NCBI RefSeq assembly: GCF_013393345.1
Contig: NZ_QJRF01000060.1
Span: 186,001 to 250,000, forward strand
From: Pseudomonas taiwanensis
Lineage (GTDB): Bacteria > Pseudomonadota > Gammaproteobacteria > Pseudomonadales > Pseudomonadaceae
DNA length: 64,000 bases
Direction: 5' to 3'
The notes under the pieces are model-generated. The model was not told the origin of the DNA and did not search any database. It saw nothing but the letters and a program-made list of their open reading frames with translations. Numbering within the stretch: the stretch's first letter is position 1; each line of letters starts with the position of its first letter. A program made the translations under genes and the position numbers. Below, piece after piece: positions 43,822-52,737 of this stretch.

Positions 43822-44886
43822 ATGCAACCATTTTCCTACAACGCACTTCCTGCGCGTGTGATATTTGGCTTCGATACGCTTCGCCAGGTTGCTGAAGAAG
43901 TTCAGCTACTTGGATGCAAACGCGCGCTTGTTCTATCAACGCCGCATCAAAAGGCAGAAGCGCAGCATTTATCGGATTCCCTCGGGGAGCTGTCAGTCGG
44001 TACGTTCACTGAGGCCACCATGCACACTCCCGTCGAAGTTACGGCGCGGGCGGTGGAGCACGTCAAGCGCCTAGACGCTGACTGCGTCATTGCTCTTGGG
44101 GGAGGATCGACAATCGGCCTTGGCAAAGCCATCGCACTTAACACCGACCTTCCCCAGATCGCCATTCCGACCACTTATGCCGGGTCGGAAGCCACCCCGA
44201 TCCTCGGCCAGACCGAAAAGGGTATCAAGACCACACAGCGGACCCTAAAGGTCCTGCCGGAAGTCATCATCTATGACGTGGAGCTTACCCTTACCCTCCC
44301 GGCGCAGCTGACTGTCACGTCCGGTCTGAACGCAATTGCTCACGCTGTCGAGGCGCTGTATTCGAAAGATGCCAACCCACTGATTTCGATGCTTGCCGAG
44401 CAAGGCATTGCCGCAATTGCCCGCGCCATTCCTCGCATCCATGCCAACCCAAATGATCGCGAAGCACGCTCCGATGCCCTCTTTGGCGCTTGGGCGTGCG
44501 GTACCTGTTTAGGCGCGGTAGGCATGTCCCTGCACCACAAGCTGTGCCACACGCTCGGCGGCAGCTTCGATCTACCGCACGCGGAGACCCATACCGTGGT
44601 GCTTCCTCATGCGGTTGCCTACAACGCGTCGGCTGCTCCGGAAGCCATAGCGCGTGTTGCCCGAGCGCTCGGAGTCGATGACGCAGCCAAGGGGCTGTAC
44701 GACTTGGCCACCAAGCACGGTGCTCCGAAAAGCCTCGCTGACATCGGCCTTCGTAGAGAAGACGTGGCGCGCGCGGCTGACATCGCCTGTGCCTCCCCTT
44801 ACTGGAACCCCCGAACGATCGAACGAGCAAGCATCGGCGAGCTCCTCGAAAACGCTTTCCTCGGCATCCGTCCTAACTCCAACTAA
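43822..44886 (+). CDS. Maleylacetate reductase (iron-type alcohol dehydrogenase family)
   Basis: A 354-residue enzyme reducing maleylacetate to 3-oxoadipate with NAD(P)H, the step after hydroxyquinol or hydroquinone ring cleavage. GGGSTIGLGKAIAL near residue 93 binds the cofactor, TYAGSEATPI near 117 is characteristic of the family, and SLHHKLCHTLGG with DLPHAETHTVVLPH near 235-260 gives the metal-site histidines of the fold. First gene of a five-gene operon with a CTATC box 77 bp upstream. GAGGAG before ATG. Confidence 0.93.
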   Translation: MQPFSYNALPARVIFGFDTLRQVAEEVQLLGCKRALVLSTPHQKAEAQHLSDSLGELSVGTFTEATMHTPVEVTARAVEHVKRLDADCVIALGGGSTIGLGKAIALNTDLPQIAIPTTYAGSEATPILGQTEKGIKTTQRTLKVLPEVIIYDVELTLTLPAQLTVTSGLNAIAHAVEALYSKDANPLISMLAEQGIAAIARAIPRIHANPNDREARSDALFGAWACGTCLGAVGMSLHHKLCHTLGGSFDLPHAETHTVVLPHAVAYNASAAPEAIARVARALGVDDAAKGLYDLATKHGAPKSLADIGLRREDVARAADIACASPYWNPRTIERASIGELLENAFLGIRPNSN

Positions 44887-44905
44887 AACGCGCCTGGAGA
44901 ACCTC

Positions 44906-45862
44906 ATGGAAATCAATCCGCATATCCTCCGCCATCACCACATTACCCTGAACGTCGGCGGTGCCCAGGAAGACTACGACTTCCACACCAAGGTGCTCGG
45001 ACTGAAGAGCGTCAAAAAGACCGGTCTCTACGACGGAAACGAGCCGATTTACCATCTCTACTACGGGAACGACCTCGGCGAAGAAAGCACGCTGGTCACC
45101 TGCTTCCCGATGCGTCAGTCCGGTCGTAAGGCCCGCCGTGGCTCTGGCCAGGTCAAGACTCTCGCCCTTTCGGTACCAGTCTCCTCGCTTAGCTTCTGGG
45201 AGAAGCATCTTTCCAGTTTCGGGTTCAAGCCGGCCTTCATGGAACGATTTGGCGAGAAGCTCCTGCAGTTTGCCCATCCATGCGGCATCGTCTATGAGCT
45301 AGTTGGCATTGCTGACGACAACCGCAAGCCGTACTCCAATGGGGCTATCCCAAGCGAATTTGGTATTCGTGGAACCCACGGCATTACGGTCACGGTTCGC
45401 GATCTGGAGAACTCCTCCGAGTTCATGCACTACGGCTGGAGCGGGAAGCAGCGAGAAGTCGATGGTGCATTCACCCGCTTCGAGGTGGGCAATGGTGGTA
45501 CCGGCACCATCATCGACTTCGAGCTCGCACCCAATCTGCCGCAGGGTTCCTGGGCCTATGGCGAGGGCACCGTTCACCATTGCGCCTTCGAAGTCTCCGA
45601 CCTGGAGATCCAACGCAGCGTCAAGCTGCATCTCGAAGGCCTTGGTTATACCGACGTTTCCGACCGCAAAGATCGCGGCTACTTCGACTCGATCTACGTT
45701 CGCACGCCTGGTGGTGCCCTGTTCGAAGCCTCGGTGTCCAAGCCTCAGGGTTTCCTCGTCGACGAGTCGTACGAGAATCTCGGCGGAACAATCCAGATTC
45801 CGCCACAGCTGGGCGCCAATGCTCAGGAAATCGCGGCATACCTCGAACCACTCAAGTACTGA
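44906..45862 (+). CDS. LinE/PcpA-type hydroquinone 1,2-dioxygenase (VOC fold)
   Basis: A 318-residue extradiol-type dioxygenase made of paired VOC modules. HHH (residues 10-12), His225 (GTVHHCAFE) and Glu274 (GGALFEASV) match the PcpA metal ligands His11, His227 and Glu276 with a constant 2-residue shift. Arg257 and Tyr264 match PcpA Arg259 and Tyr266. PcpA and LinE cleave (chloro)hydroquinones between C1 and C2. The frame is open to 44654, but ATG 44906 starts right after the maleylacetate reductase stop with GGAGA upstream. A methoxyhydroquinone or hydroquinone is the probable substrate. Confidence 0.88.
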   Translation: MEINPHILRHHHITLNVGGAQEDYDFHTKVLGLKSVKKTGLYDGNEPIYHLYYGNDLGEESTLVTCFPMRQSGRKARRGSGQVKTLALSVPVSSLSFWEKHLSSFGFKPAFMERFGEKLLQFAHPCGIVYELVGIADDNRKPYSNGAIPSEFGIRGTHGITVTVRDLENSSEFMHYGWSGKQREVDGAFTRFEVGNGGTGTIIDFELAPNLPQGSWAYGEGTVHHCAFEVSDLEIQRSVKLHLEGLGYTDVSDRKDRGYFDSIYVRTPGGALFEASVSKPQGFLVDESYENLGGTIQIPPQLGANAQEIAAYLEPLKY

Positions 45863-45872
45863 GGACAGAGGC

Positions 45873-46553
45873 ATGTCTCCGACCCCACACCTGGACCAAC
45901 CTGCTCACGAGTTCGGCCCGGCACCAGAAGCTACCGGCATGGCGGTAATTCTGATCCACGGCCGAACGCAAGGACCGCAGGACATGGTCGCGATTGCCGA
46001 TCGCCTCAACGTGCAAGACGTTTCCTACGTAGCGCTGCAGGCGAGCGACAACAGCTGGTATCCCGACAAGTTCATGGCACCGCTGGAGAACAATCGGCCG
46101 CATCTCGACCACGCTCTCGCGCGCGTGGAAGTAGCAGTCGGACGCCTTGAAGATCGTGGCATTCCCCGATCCCGAATCGTCCTACTCGGTTTCTCCCAAG
46201 GCGCATGCTTGGCCTGCGAATTCGTTTACCGCAATCCAACTCGTTGGGGCGGATTGGTCGCCTACACCGGCGGACTGATTGGGCCGGAGCAAATGACCTG
46301 GTTACTTGATCGGAAGCTGCAGCGGACCCCTATCTTCCTGGGAAATGGAGATGCCGATCCGTGGGTTCCTCTAGCCAGGACCGACCAGACCGCAACCGTC
46401 TTTGGCCGCATGGGCGGCGACGTGGAGCTTGAGACTTATCCAGGGCGCGAACACGCCGTCTGTGACGACGAAATCGCCCACGGCCGAGCAATCATCCAGT
46501 TGCTCAAGCAATCCGTTTCAGCACAAGTAGACAGCAGAGGAAGTAACGAATGA
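45873..46553 (+). CDS. Phospholipase/carboxylesterase-family hydrolase (MhqD-like)
   Basis: A 226-residue alpha/beta hydrolase of the YpfH/MhqD group. LIHGRTQGPQDM near residue 27 is the oxyanion loop, GFSQGA near 110 holds the nucleophile, and GNGDADPWVP near 163 and GREHAV near 190 give Asp and His. It sits between a ring-cleaving dioxygenase and an HIBADH-like gene. Bacillus subtilis mhq loci also pair such a hydrolase with hydroquinone-cleaving dioxygenases, suggesting a shared role with quinone-derived products. An open frame to 45303 is a shadow of the preceding gene. Confidence 0.87.
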   Translation: MSPTPHLDQPAHEFGPAPEATGMAVILIHGRTQGPQDMVAIADRLNVQDVSYVALQASDNSWYPDKFMAPLENNRPHLDHALARVEVAVGRLEDRGIPRSRIVLLGFSQGACLACEFVYRNPTRWGGLVAYTGGLIGPEQMTWLLDRKLQRTPIFLGNGDADPWVPLARTDQTATVFGRMGGDVELETYPGREHAVCDDEIAHGRAIIQLLKQSVSAQVDSRGSNE

Positions 46554-47464
46554 GCTTACCAAGCATTGGCTTCATCGGCTTGGGGACCATGGGCGAACCA
46601 ATGGCTACCAGGCTGGTAGAAGCAGGTTATTCGCTGACGGTTTTTGATCTCAACACTAGTTCGGTGAGCCGCCTCGTAGCGATGGGCGCAACCTCCGCCC
46701 ACAGCCCGGCCGAAGTTGCAGCTCAAGCCGAAATCGTACTCGCCAGCTTGCCGACCCCCGACATCATGCTCAAGGTCGCTCTGGGTGAAAACGGCGTCTG
46801 CAACGGTGGCAAGGTCCGAGTGTTCATCGACCTGTCCACATCTGGCCCGCGGGCAGCCAAGCAGCTTGCCAGCGGACTGGCAGCACATGACATCACAGCG
46901 CTCGATTGTCCTGTGAGTGGCGGCGCGGCAGGAGCCCGCAAAGGGACGCTTGCCTTGATGGTGTCGGGTCCTGAGCGCGAGCAAGCGGAGACGACCCCGA
47001 TCCTGAAAAACCTCGGGAAAGTCATTTCCTGCGGTAACGAACCAGGTCTGGGTCAGACGATGAAGTTAGTGAACAACCTGGTCTCGGTCACGGCTTTGGC
47101 AGTTTCCTGCGAAGCCTTGGTAATGGGCGTTAAAGCCGGGCTGGACGCAAAGGTCATGCTCGACGTCTTCAATGCTGGAAGTGGCCGTAACAGTGCAACC
47201 ACCGACAAGCTCCCTCGAGCGATCCTCCCTCGCACGTTCGACTTCGGGTTCACCACCGGCCTGTCACTGAAGGACACCCGCATCTGCCTGGAAGAAGCCG
47301 AGGCCATGGGTGTGCCGATGCCCGTCGGGAGTGCCGTGCGGCAGGTTCTGAACATGACCCGCGCAACTTACGGCGAGGGAGCTGACTTCACTCGAATTGC
47401 CTGCCTCATCGAACAGTGGGCGGGCATCGAAATGCCTGCGATTCAAGTCCAAGACAACGCATAG
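46550..47464 (+). CDS. 3-hydroxyisobutyrate dehydrogenase-family oxidoreductase
   Basis: A 304-residue beta-hydroxyacid dehydrogenase. GLGTMGEPMA near residue 10 binds NAD(P), DCPVSGGAAGARKGTL near 121 is the substrate-binding signature and Lys in GQTMKLVNN near 175 is catalytic. It overlaps the previous gene by ATGA. Family members reduce or oxidise small beta-hydroxyacids and semialdehydes; here it may act on the acyclic product of hydroquinone cleavage (a hydroxymuconic semialdehyde or its derivative). That role is inferred. Confidence 0.88.
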   Translation: MSLPSIGFIGLGTMGEPMATRLVEAGYSLTVFDLNTSSVSRLVAMGATSAHSPAEVAAQAEIVLASLPTPDIMLKVALGENGVCNGGKVRVFIDLSTSGPRAAKQLASGLAAHDITALDCPVSGGAAGARKGTLALMVSGPEREQAETTPILKNLGKVISCGNEPGLGQTMKLVNNLVSVTALAVSCEALVMGVKAGLDAKVMLDVFNAGSGRNSATTDKLPRAILPRTFDFGFTTGLSLKDTRICLEEAEAMGVPMPVGSAVRQVLNMTRATYGEGADFTRIACLIEQWAGIEMPAIQVQDNA

Positions 47465-47473
47465 GAATAGAGA

Positions 47474-47860
47474 ATGAACCGAGAGCTTTTTGAAAAGGGC
47501 TTTGCCAATCGTAAAGCCGTACTGGGTGCAGAACACGTCGAGCGTTCTTACGCTGCAGCGGATAGCTTCAATAAGCCGATGCAGGAGCTGGTTACTGAGT
47601 ACTGCTGGGGCGCGGTATGGGGTGATGAAACCCTCCCGTTCAAAACGCGGAGCATCATCAACCTTGCTGCACTGACAGCGATGAACCAACACCACGAACT
47701 GGGCGTCCACGTGAAAGGTGCCTTGACCAACGGTGTCACTCGGGAAGAAATCCGTGCTGTGCTAATGCAGGCTGCAATTTACTGCGGCGTGCCGGCTGCT
47801 CTTGCTGCTTTCCGAGTAGCCAGCGAGGCAATCAAGGCTTGGGATGCTGAACACGCCTGA
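47474..47860 (+). CDS. Carboxymuconolactone decarboxylase family protein
   Basis: A 128-residue all-helical protein of the CMD/AhpD superfamily, PcaC-like in length. The conserved block MNQHHELGVHVKGALTNG near residue 70 and AAIYCGVPAALAAF near 105 match gamma-carboxymuconolactone decarboxylase. There is no CxxC peroxidase motif, which argues against AhpD activity. Last gene of the maleylacetate reductase operon, followed by a strong hairpin. It may decarboxylate or isomerise a lactone formed from the ring-cleavage product. Confidence 0.88.
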   Translation: MNRELFEKGFANRKAVLGAEHVERSYAAADSFNKPMQELVTEYCWGAVWGDETLPFKTRSIINLAALTAMNQHHELGVHVKGALTNGVTREEIRAVLMQAAIYCGVPAALAAFRVASEAIKAWDAEHA

Positions 47861-47868
47861 GTCATCAA

Positions 47869-47897
47869 AGAACCCGCTCTGCAATGGAGCGGGTTCT
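47869..47897 (+). terminator. Hairpin terminator of the maleylacetate reductase operon
   Basis: Perfect 11-bp stem AGAACCCGCTC / GAGCGGGTTCT with a 7-base loop, 8 bp past the last stop codon. The T run is short. The rest of 47898-48135 shows no gene. Confidence 0.75.
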
Positions 47898-48120
47898 GAT
47901 CCAAACCTCGTGCATCAAAACGACAGTTGCGAGTTCAAGACCATGAGTCCTCATCAGTTGCGTGACGACTCTCCTTCCTAGCCTGTCACGCCCTACCCCT
48001 GGGGCAATCGTTCGATAGGTGTTCTGAGGCATTACCACTGCAATTGTTATACGAGCCCGAGTGCACGGTTCGTTGCTGTGCGGCACAAGCACGACCGCAA
48101 CCAACAAAAAATCCAAGTAA

Positions 48121-49254
<1,134 letters not shown>

Positions 49255-49330
49255 GTCTAACGACCCAGTTATCCAAGGCCGAGAGCAATGCTCTCCAGCC
49301 ATCTTTAGACCCACAAAGAGAAATCACAAG

Positions 49331-49714
49331 ATGTCCATCTTCACGCACGTAACTGTTGGCACCAACGACCTGGCCAAAGCCCGTAGCTTCTACGACAACG
49401 TTTTGGGTGCGCTGGGTAATAAGCGCATTGCAGATCTTGGCGAAAATGGCTCCATCTGGGGCGTAGACGCTCCGTCCTTCTTCGTACTGAAACCTGCAAA
49501 CGGCGAACCTGCCAGCGTAGGTAACGGTGTCACTGTTAGCTTCGAAGCACCCAATCGCGCCGCCATTGATGCTTTCCATGCCGCTGCCCTTGCTGCCGGC
49601 GGTAAAGACGAAGGTGCTCCCGGCCCGCGTGGTTGGGCTCCGAACGCATACGCCGCATATGCTCGCGACCTCGATGGGAACAAGCTGGCGGTTTACTGCT
49701 TTAAAGCTGAGTAA
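49331..49714 (+). CDS. VOC/glyoxalase-family protein
   Basis: A 127-residue single VOC domain with FTHVTVGTNDLAKARSFYDNVL at the start and YARDLDGNKLAVYCF at the end. His in the first strand and the terminal strand pattern suggest a possible metal site, but the usual C-terminal Glu is not clear. It sits between the two formaldehyde dehydrogenases. Function unknown; binding or detoxification of a small electrophile is possible. Confidence 0.85.
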   Translation: MSIFTHVTVGTNDLAKARSFYDNVLGALGNKRIADLGENGSIWGVDAPSFFVLKPANGEPASVGNGVTVSFEAPNRAAIDAFHAAALAAGGKDEGAPGPRGWAPNAYAAYARDLDGNKLAVYCFKAE

Positions 49715-49866
49715 GCACATCAGGCGCCTAACCTAAGGCGCTATCGAAGGCGCACTGCCGTTGCATGCATGTGCGCCCTCCTCCGAAACCAATAATCACG
49801 AACTTTCAGTGGTTCCTCTGGAAACCACCGAATCCCGAAACACTCGCATGAGTGGAAGGAGTTGGC

Positions 49867-51066
49867 ATGTCTGGTAATCGTGGTGTCGTTTATCTCGGTG
49901 CGGGCAAGGTCGAAGTGCAGAAGATCGACTACCCGAAAATGCAGGATCCCCGCGGCAAGAAGATCGAGCACGGGGTGATTCTGAAGGTGGTCTCCACCAA
50001 CATCTGCGGCTCGGACCAGCACATGGTGCGCGGCCGTACCACCGCCCAGGTCGGCCTGGTGCTCGGCCACGAGATCACCGGTGAGGTGATCGAGAAAGGC
50101 AGTGACGTGGAAAGCCTGAAGATCGGCGACCTGGTTTCCGTGCCGTTCAACGTAGCTTGCGGCCGCTGCCGCTCCTGCAAGGAAATGCACACCGGTGTCT
50201 GCCTCACAGTCAACCCGGCCCGCGCCGGCGGTGCCTACGGCTATGTCGACATGGGCGACTGGACCGGCGGCCAGGCCGAGTACGTGCTGGTGCCCTACGC
50301 CGACTTCAACCTGCTCAAGCTGCCGGACCGCGACAAGGCCATGGAGAAGATCCGTGACCTGACCTGCCTCTCCGACATCCTGCCCACCGGCTACCACGGC
50401 GCGGTCACCGCCGGCGTCGGTCCGGGTAGCACCGTGTATGTCGCCGGTGCCGGTCCGGTGGGCCTGGCCGCCGCCGCCTCCGCGCGCCTGCTGGGTGCCG
50501 CCGTGGTCATCGTTGGTGATGTGAACCCGGTGCGTCTGGTGCATGCCAAAGCGCAGGGCTTCGAGATCGCCGACCTGTCCCAGGACACCCCGCTGCACGA
50601 GCAGATTGCCGCTCTGCTGGGCGAGCCGGAAGTGGATTGCGCCATCGACGCGGTGGGCTTCGAAGCGCGTGGCCATGGCCATTCCGGTGCCCAGCACGAG
50701 GCTCCAGCCACCGTGCTCAACTCGCTGATGCAGGTCACCCGTGTGGCCGGCAAGATCGGTATCCCCGGCCTCTACGTCACCGAGGACCCGGGCGCTACCG
50801 ATGCCGCGGCGAAGATCGGCAGCCTGAGCATCCGCTTCGGCCTCGGCTGGGCGAAATCCCACAGTTTCCACACCGGCCAGACTCCGGTGATGAAGTACAA
50901 CCGCGCGCTCATGCAGGCGATCATGTGGGACCGCATCAACATCGCTGAAGTGGTGGGTGTGCAGGTCATCAGCCTGGATGACGCACCGCGTGGCTACGGC
51001 GAGTTCGATGCCGGTGTGCCGAAGAAATTCGTCATCGACCCGCACAAGACCTTCAGCGCAGCCTGA
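49867..51066 (+). CDS. fdhA: Glutathione-independent formaldehyde dehydrogenase
   Basis: A 399-residue zinc enzyme matching Pseudomonas putida FdhA in length and features. Zinc ligands are Cys in TNICGSDQHM (near residue 46) and His in LGHEITGEV (near 67); structural cysteines lie in CGRCRSCKEMHTGVC (near 97-111). GAGPVGLAAA near 193 binds NAD, which stays tightly bound in this family. ATG 49867 has GGAAGGAG upstream; the frame reaches 49852. GC-rich codon use like frmA. It oxidises formaldehyde to formate. Confidence 0.95.
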   Translation: MSGNRGVVYLGAGKVEVQKIDYPKMQDPRGKKIEHGVILKVVSTNICGSDQHMVRGRTTAQVGLVLGHEITGEVIEKGSDVESLKIGDLVSVPFNVACGRCRSCKEMHTGVCLTVNPARAGGAYGYVDMGDWTGGQAEYVLVPYADFNLLKLPDRDKAMEKIRDLTCLSDILPTGYHGAVTAGVGPGSTVYVAGAGPVGLAAAASARLLGAAVVIVGDVNPVRLVHAKAQGFEIADLSQDTPLHEQIAALLGEPEVDCAIDAVGFEARGHGHSGAQHEAPATVLNSLMQVTRVAGKIGIPGLYVTEDPGATDAAAKIGSLSIRFGLGWAKSHSFHTGQTPVMKYNRALMQAIMWDRINIAEVVGVQVISLDDAPRGYGEFDAGVPKKFVIDPHKTFSAA

Positions 51067-51115
51067 TTCGCTTCTACCGTCGACGCCGCGATTTGTGCCT
51101 GCGGCGTTAACCTTT

Positions 51116-51140
51116 AGGAGCCTTCGGGCTCCTCTTTTTT
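51116..51140 (+). terminator. Rho-independent terminator of fdhA
   Basis: Stem AGGAGCC/GGCTCCT with a TTCG tetraloop and a run of six T, 50 bp past the fdhA stop codon. Confidence 0.92.
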
Positions 51141-51294
51141 CCCGCAATCAAATTAACGAGTGAGCATCCGGTCCCCGCTGACTGCCCGTCCCTCTCACGA
51201 CCACAGGGCACGCCCAATCGTTGGAGTAAGTAGGATTGAGCAGAATTAACGGCACACGGCCCACTCACTTGGGACACACAGCGAGCACATCCGT

Positions 51295-51513
51295 TTGAAC
51301 CTTCAAGATGCCACCTTGGCCCTCTTCCTCACCGCTCACATCCATGGCACCAATGCAGCCATCAAGGCCACGGCCAAGCGCTGCGCCAATTGCCTTCCCC
51401 ACAGTAAACGGGACTTGATGCTCTCTATCATTGACAGCACCGAGCCGCTCAAGCTGGTCAGGTACATTGCTGAAAACCTGGACTCTGTCGATATGGGGCA
51501 GATCGCGCCTTAA
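51295..51513 (+). CDS. Small paralogue A (72 residues, TTG start)
   Basis: The frame begins at TTG 51295 with no in-frame ATG or GTG back to the preceding stop. It encodes an Ala/Leu-rich N-terminal helix (DATLALFLTAHIHGTN), a basic middle (KATAKRCANCLPHSKRD) and a conserved end (SIIDSTEPLKLVRYIAENLD). The second copy at 51989-52180 shares most of these residues with synonymous differences, so the protein sequence is conserved. No family recognised. No clear RBS, hence moderate confidence. Confidence 0.5.
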   Translation: MNLQDATLALFLTAHIHGTNAAIKATAKRCANCLPHSKRDLMLSIIDSTEPLKLVRYIAENLDSVDMGQIAP

Positions 51514-51988
51514 AGATCAGCGACAGTTGCCATTACCTGAATTGTGCCTACGGGGTAAGGAACGGAACTCTACCCCGCTCTCCGGTGCTAGAAATGGTAT
51601 TTGTCGAACCGAGGTTTAAAGGGTTCTGCGCAAAGGTCTGCTGGAGCAATAGGATGCGCGGGTGCATTAAGCTGACGCACACCACCTCATCCACTACGGG
51701 TACCATCCCACCGCTGGGACTTGTTTAGGGGACGCATCCTACATAGAGCGCAATGCTCCCTTCCAGTCCATGGCGCTGCCCTCTTATCACCTGCCGATTA
51801 GGCGTAGTGTCCGCAAAATCACCAAAGCAGCATCATATAGCCACCACGGTGCAACTGTAGCGTCAGAAGACGTAGTGGGCACGGTCTGAATCAAAGTAAA
51901 GCGATTGCTCTCGCAGCTCACACGAAGACTTGAAGCGATCTACGAGTTGGCGAATACTGGATAGCTAACTGACACAAGGCATCGCAGT
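51514..51988. other. Spacer between the two small paralogues
   Basis: No gene recognised. Contains no clear promoter motif, repeats or RNA structure that I can support. Confidence 0.4.
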
Positions 51989-52180
51989 TTGACTTTATTG
52001 GACGCCACCATTGCCCTCTTGCTCGCCGCTCAGATTCACTGTTCGGATAAAGCAATCAAAGCTACGGCGAAACGCTGCGCTCAACGTCTTCCCCGCAGCA
52101 AACGGGACGTGATGTTCTCCATCATCGACAGCACCGAACCACTCAAGCTAGTCAGGTACATAGCTGAGAATTTGGACTGA
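51989..52180 (+). CDS. Small paralogue B (63 residues, TTG start)
   Basis: TTG start, then LLDATIALLLAAQIHCSDKA, KATAKRCAQRLPRSKRD and SIIDSTEPLKLVRYIAENLD, ending at a TGA. It matches paralogue A along its full length, minus the last nine residues of A. The pair is about 690 bp apart, a tandem duplication. Function unknown. Confidence 0.5.
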   Translation: MTLLDATIALLLAAQIHCSDKAIKATAKRCAQRLPRSKRDVMFSIIDSTEPLKLVRYIAENLD

Positions 52181-52297
52181 TGGCATCGAACATTGCGTTC
52201 CTTGCAAATTGACCAAGGGCAATGCCCAGCGCCAGAGTAATTTCACGCGCAACCGGTTAACTGCGGTGTCTATTTGCATCACGCTAAGGAGAATGCA

Positions 52298-52654
52298 ATG
52301 AGCAAACTGGCCGAATTTAAACGCCTGGAGGCACAGCTCGCGGAACAACTTGCCGCGCTGAACAGCCTCAAGAACGACGCAGAACTCAAGCGCGAAATTG
52401 AGTTTGAAACCAAACTCAGAGCGCTTCTCGATGAATATGGCCTTGGGCTAAAGGCAGTAATCAACATCCTTGATCCAGGTCGCGCGAGCACTCCGCTGCC
52501 GGCTCGGAAAACTCAAAGGCGCGAGCGCACCGTCAAGGTCTACAAGAATCCGCACACCAATGAAGTGGTCGAGACGAAGGGCGGTAACAACAAGGTGCTG
52601 AACGCTTGGAAAGCCGAGTATGGCGCAGCGGCAGTGAAATCTTGGCTTCAGTGA
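52298..52654 (+). CDS. MvaT/MvaU-family H-NS-like nucleoid protein
   Basis: A 118-residue MvaT-type xenogeneic silencer. The N-terminal coiled coil (residues 1-60, MSKLAEFKRLEAQLAEQLAA) mediates oligomerisation. A basic linker follows (ARKTQRRERTVK), then a C-terminal AT-rich DNA-binding domain with KVYKNPHTNEVVETKGGNNK and WKAEYG. ATG 52298 has AAGGAG 6 bp upstream. It is located at the border of the accessory region 51.3-64 kb, as island-borne MvaT paralogues often are; it could also be one of the core copies. Confidence 0.92.
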   Translation: MSKLAEFKRLEAQLAEQLAALNSLKNDAELKREIEFETKLRALLDEYGLGLKAVINILDPGRASTPLPARKTQRRERTVKVYKNPHTNEVVETKGGNNKVLNAWKAEYGAAAVKSWLQ

Positions 52655-52737
52655 AGCCTTGCTGCTTTAGGTCGGTGACATCCGACCTAAAGCAGCCAAA
52701 CCGGTTTACTAGCGCCGCAAACCTCCAGAAATCGTGA

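Noticed and set aside
44654-44905. Extended N-terminus of the LinE-like dioxygenase
   Set aside because: It would overlap the end of maleylacetate reductase by more than 200 bp, while the ATG at 44906 aligns with known family N-termini (His10-12).
45303-45872. Extended N-terminus of the MhqD-like hydrolase
   Set aside because: The added residues are a frame shadow of the dioxygenase gene; the ATG at 45873 sits directly after that gene and starts a normal-length protein.
49741-51147. A 468-codon open frame on the minus strand opposite fdhA
   Set aside because: It is His/Gly/Asp-rich with no family features, and it mirrors fdhA codon periodicity; high GC at third positions creates such antisense frames.
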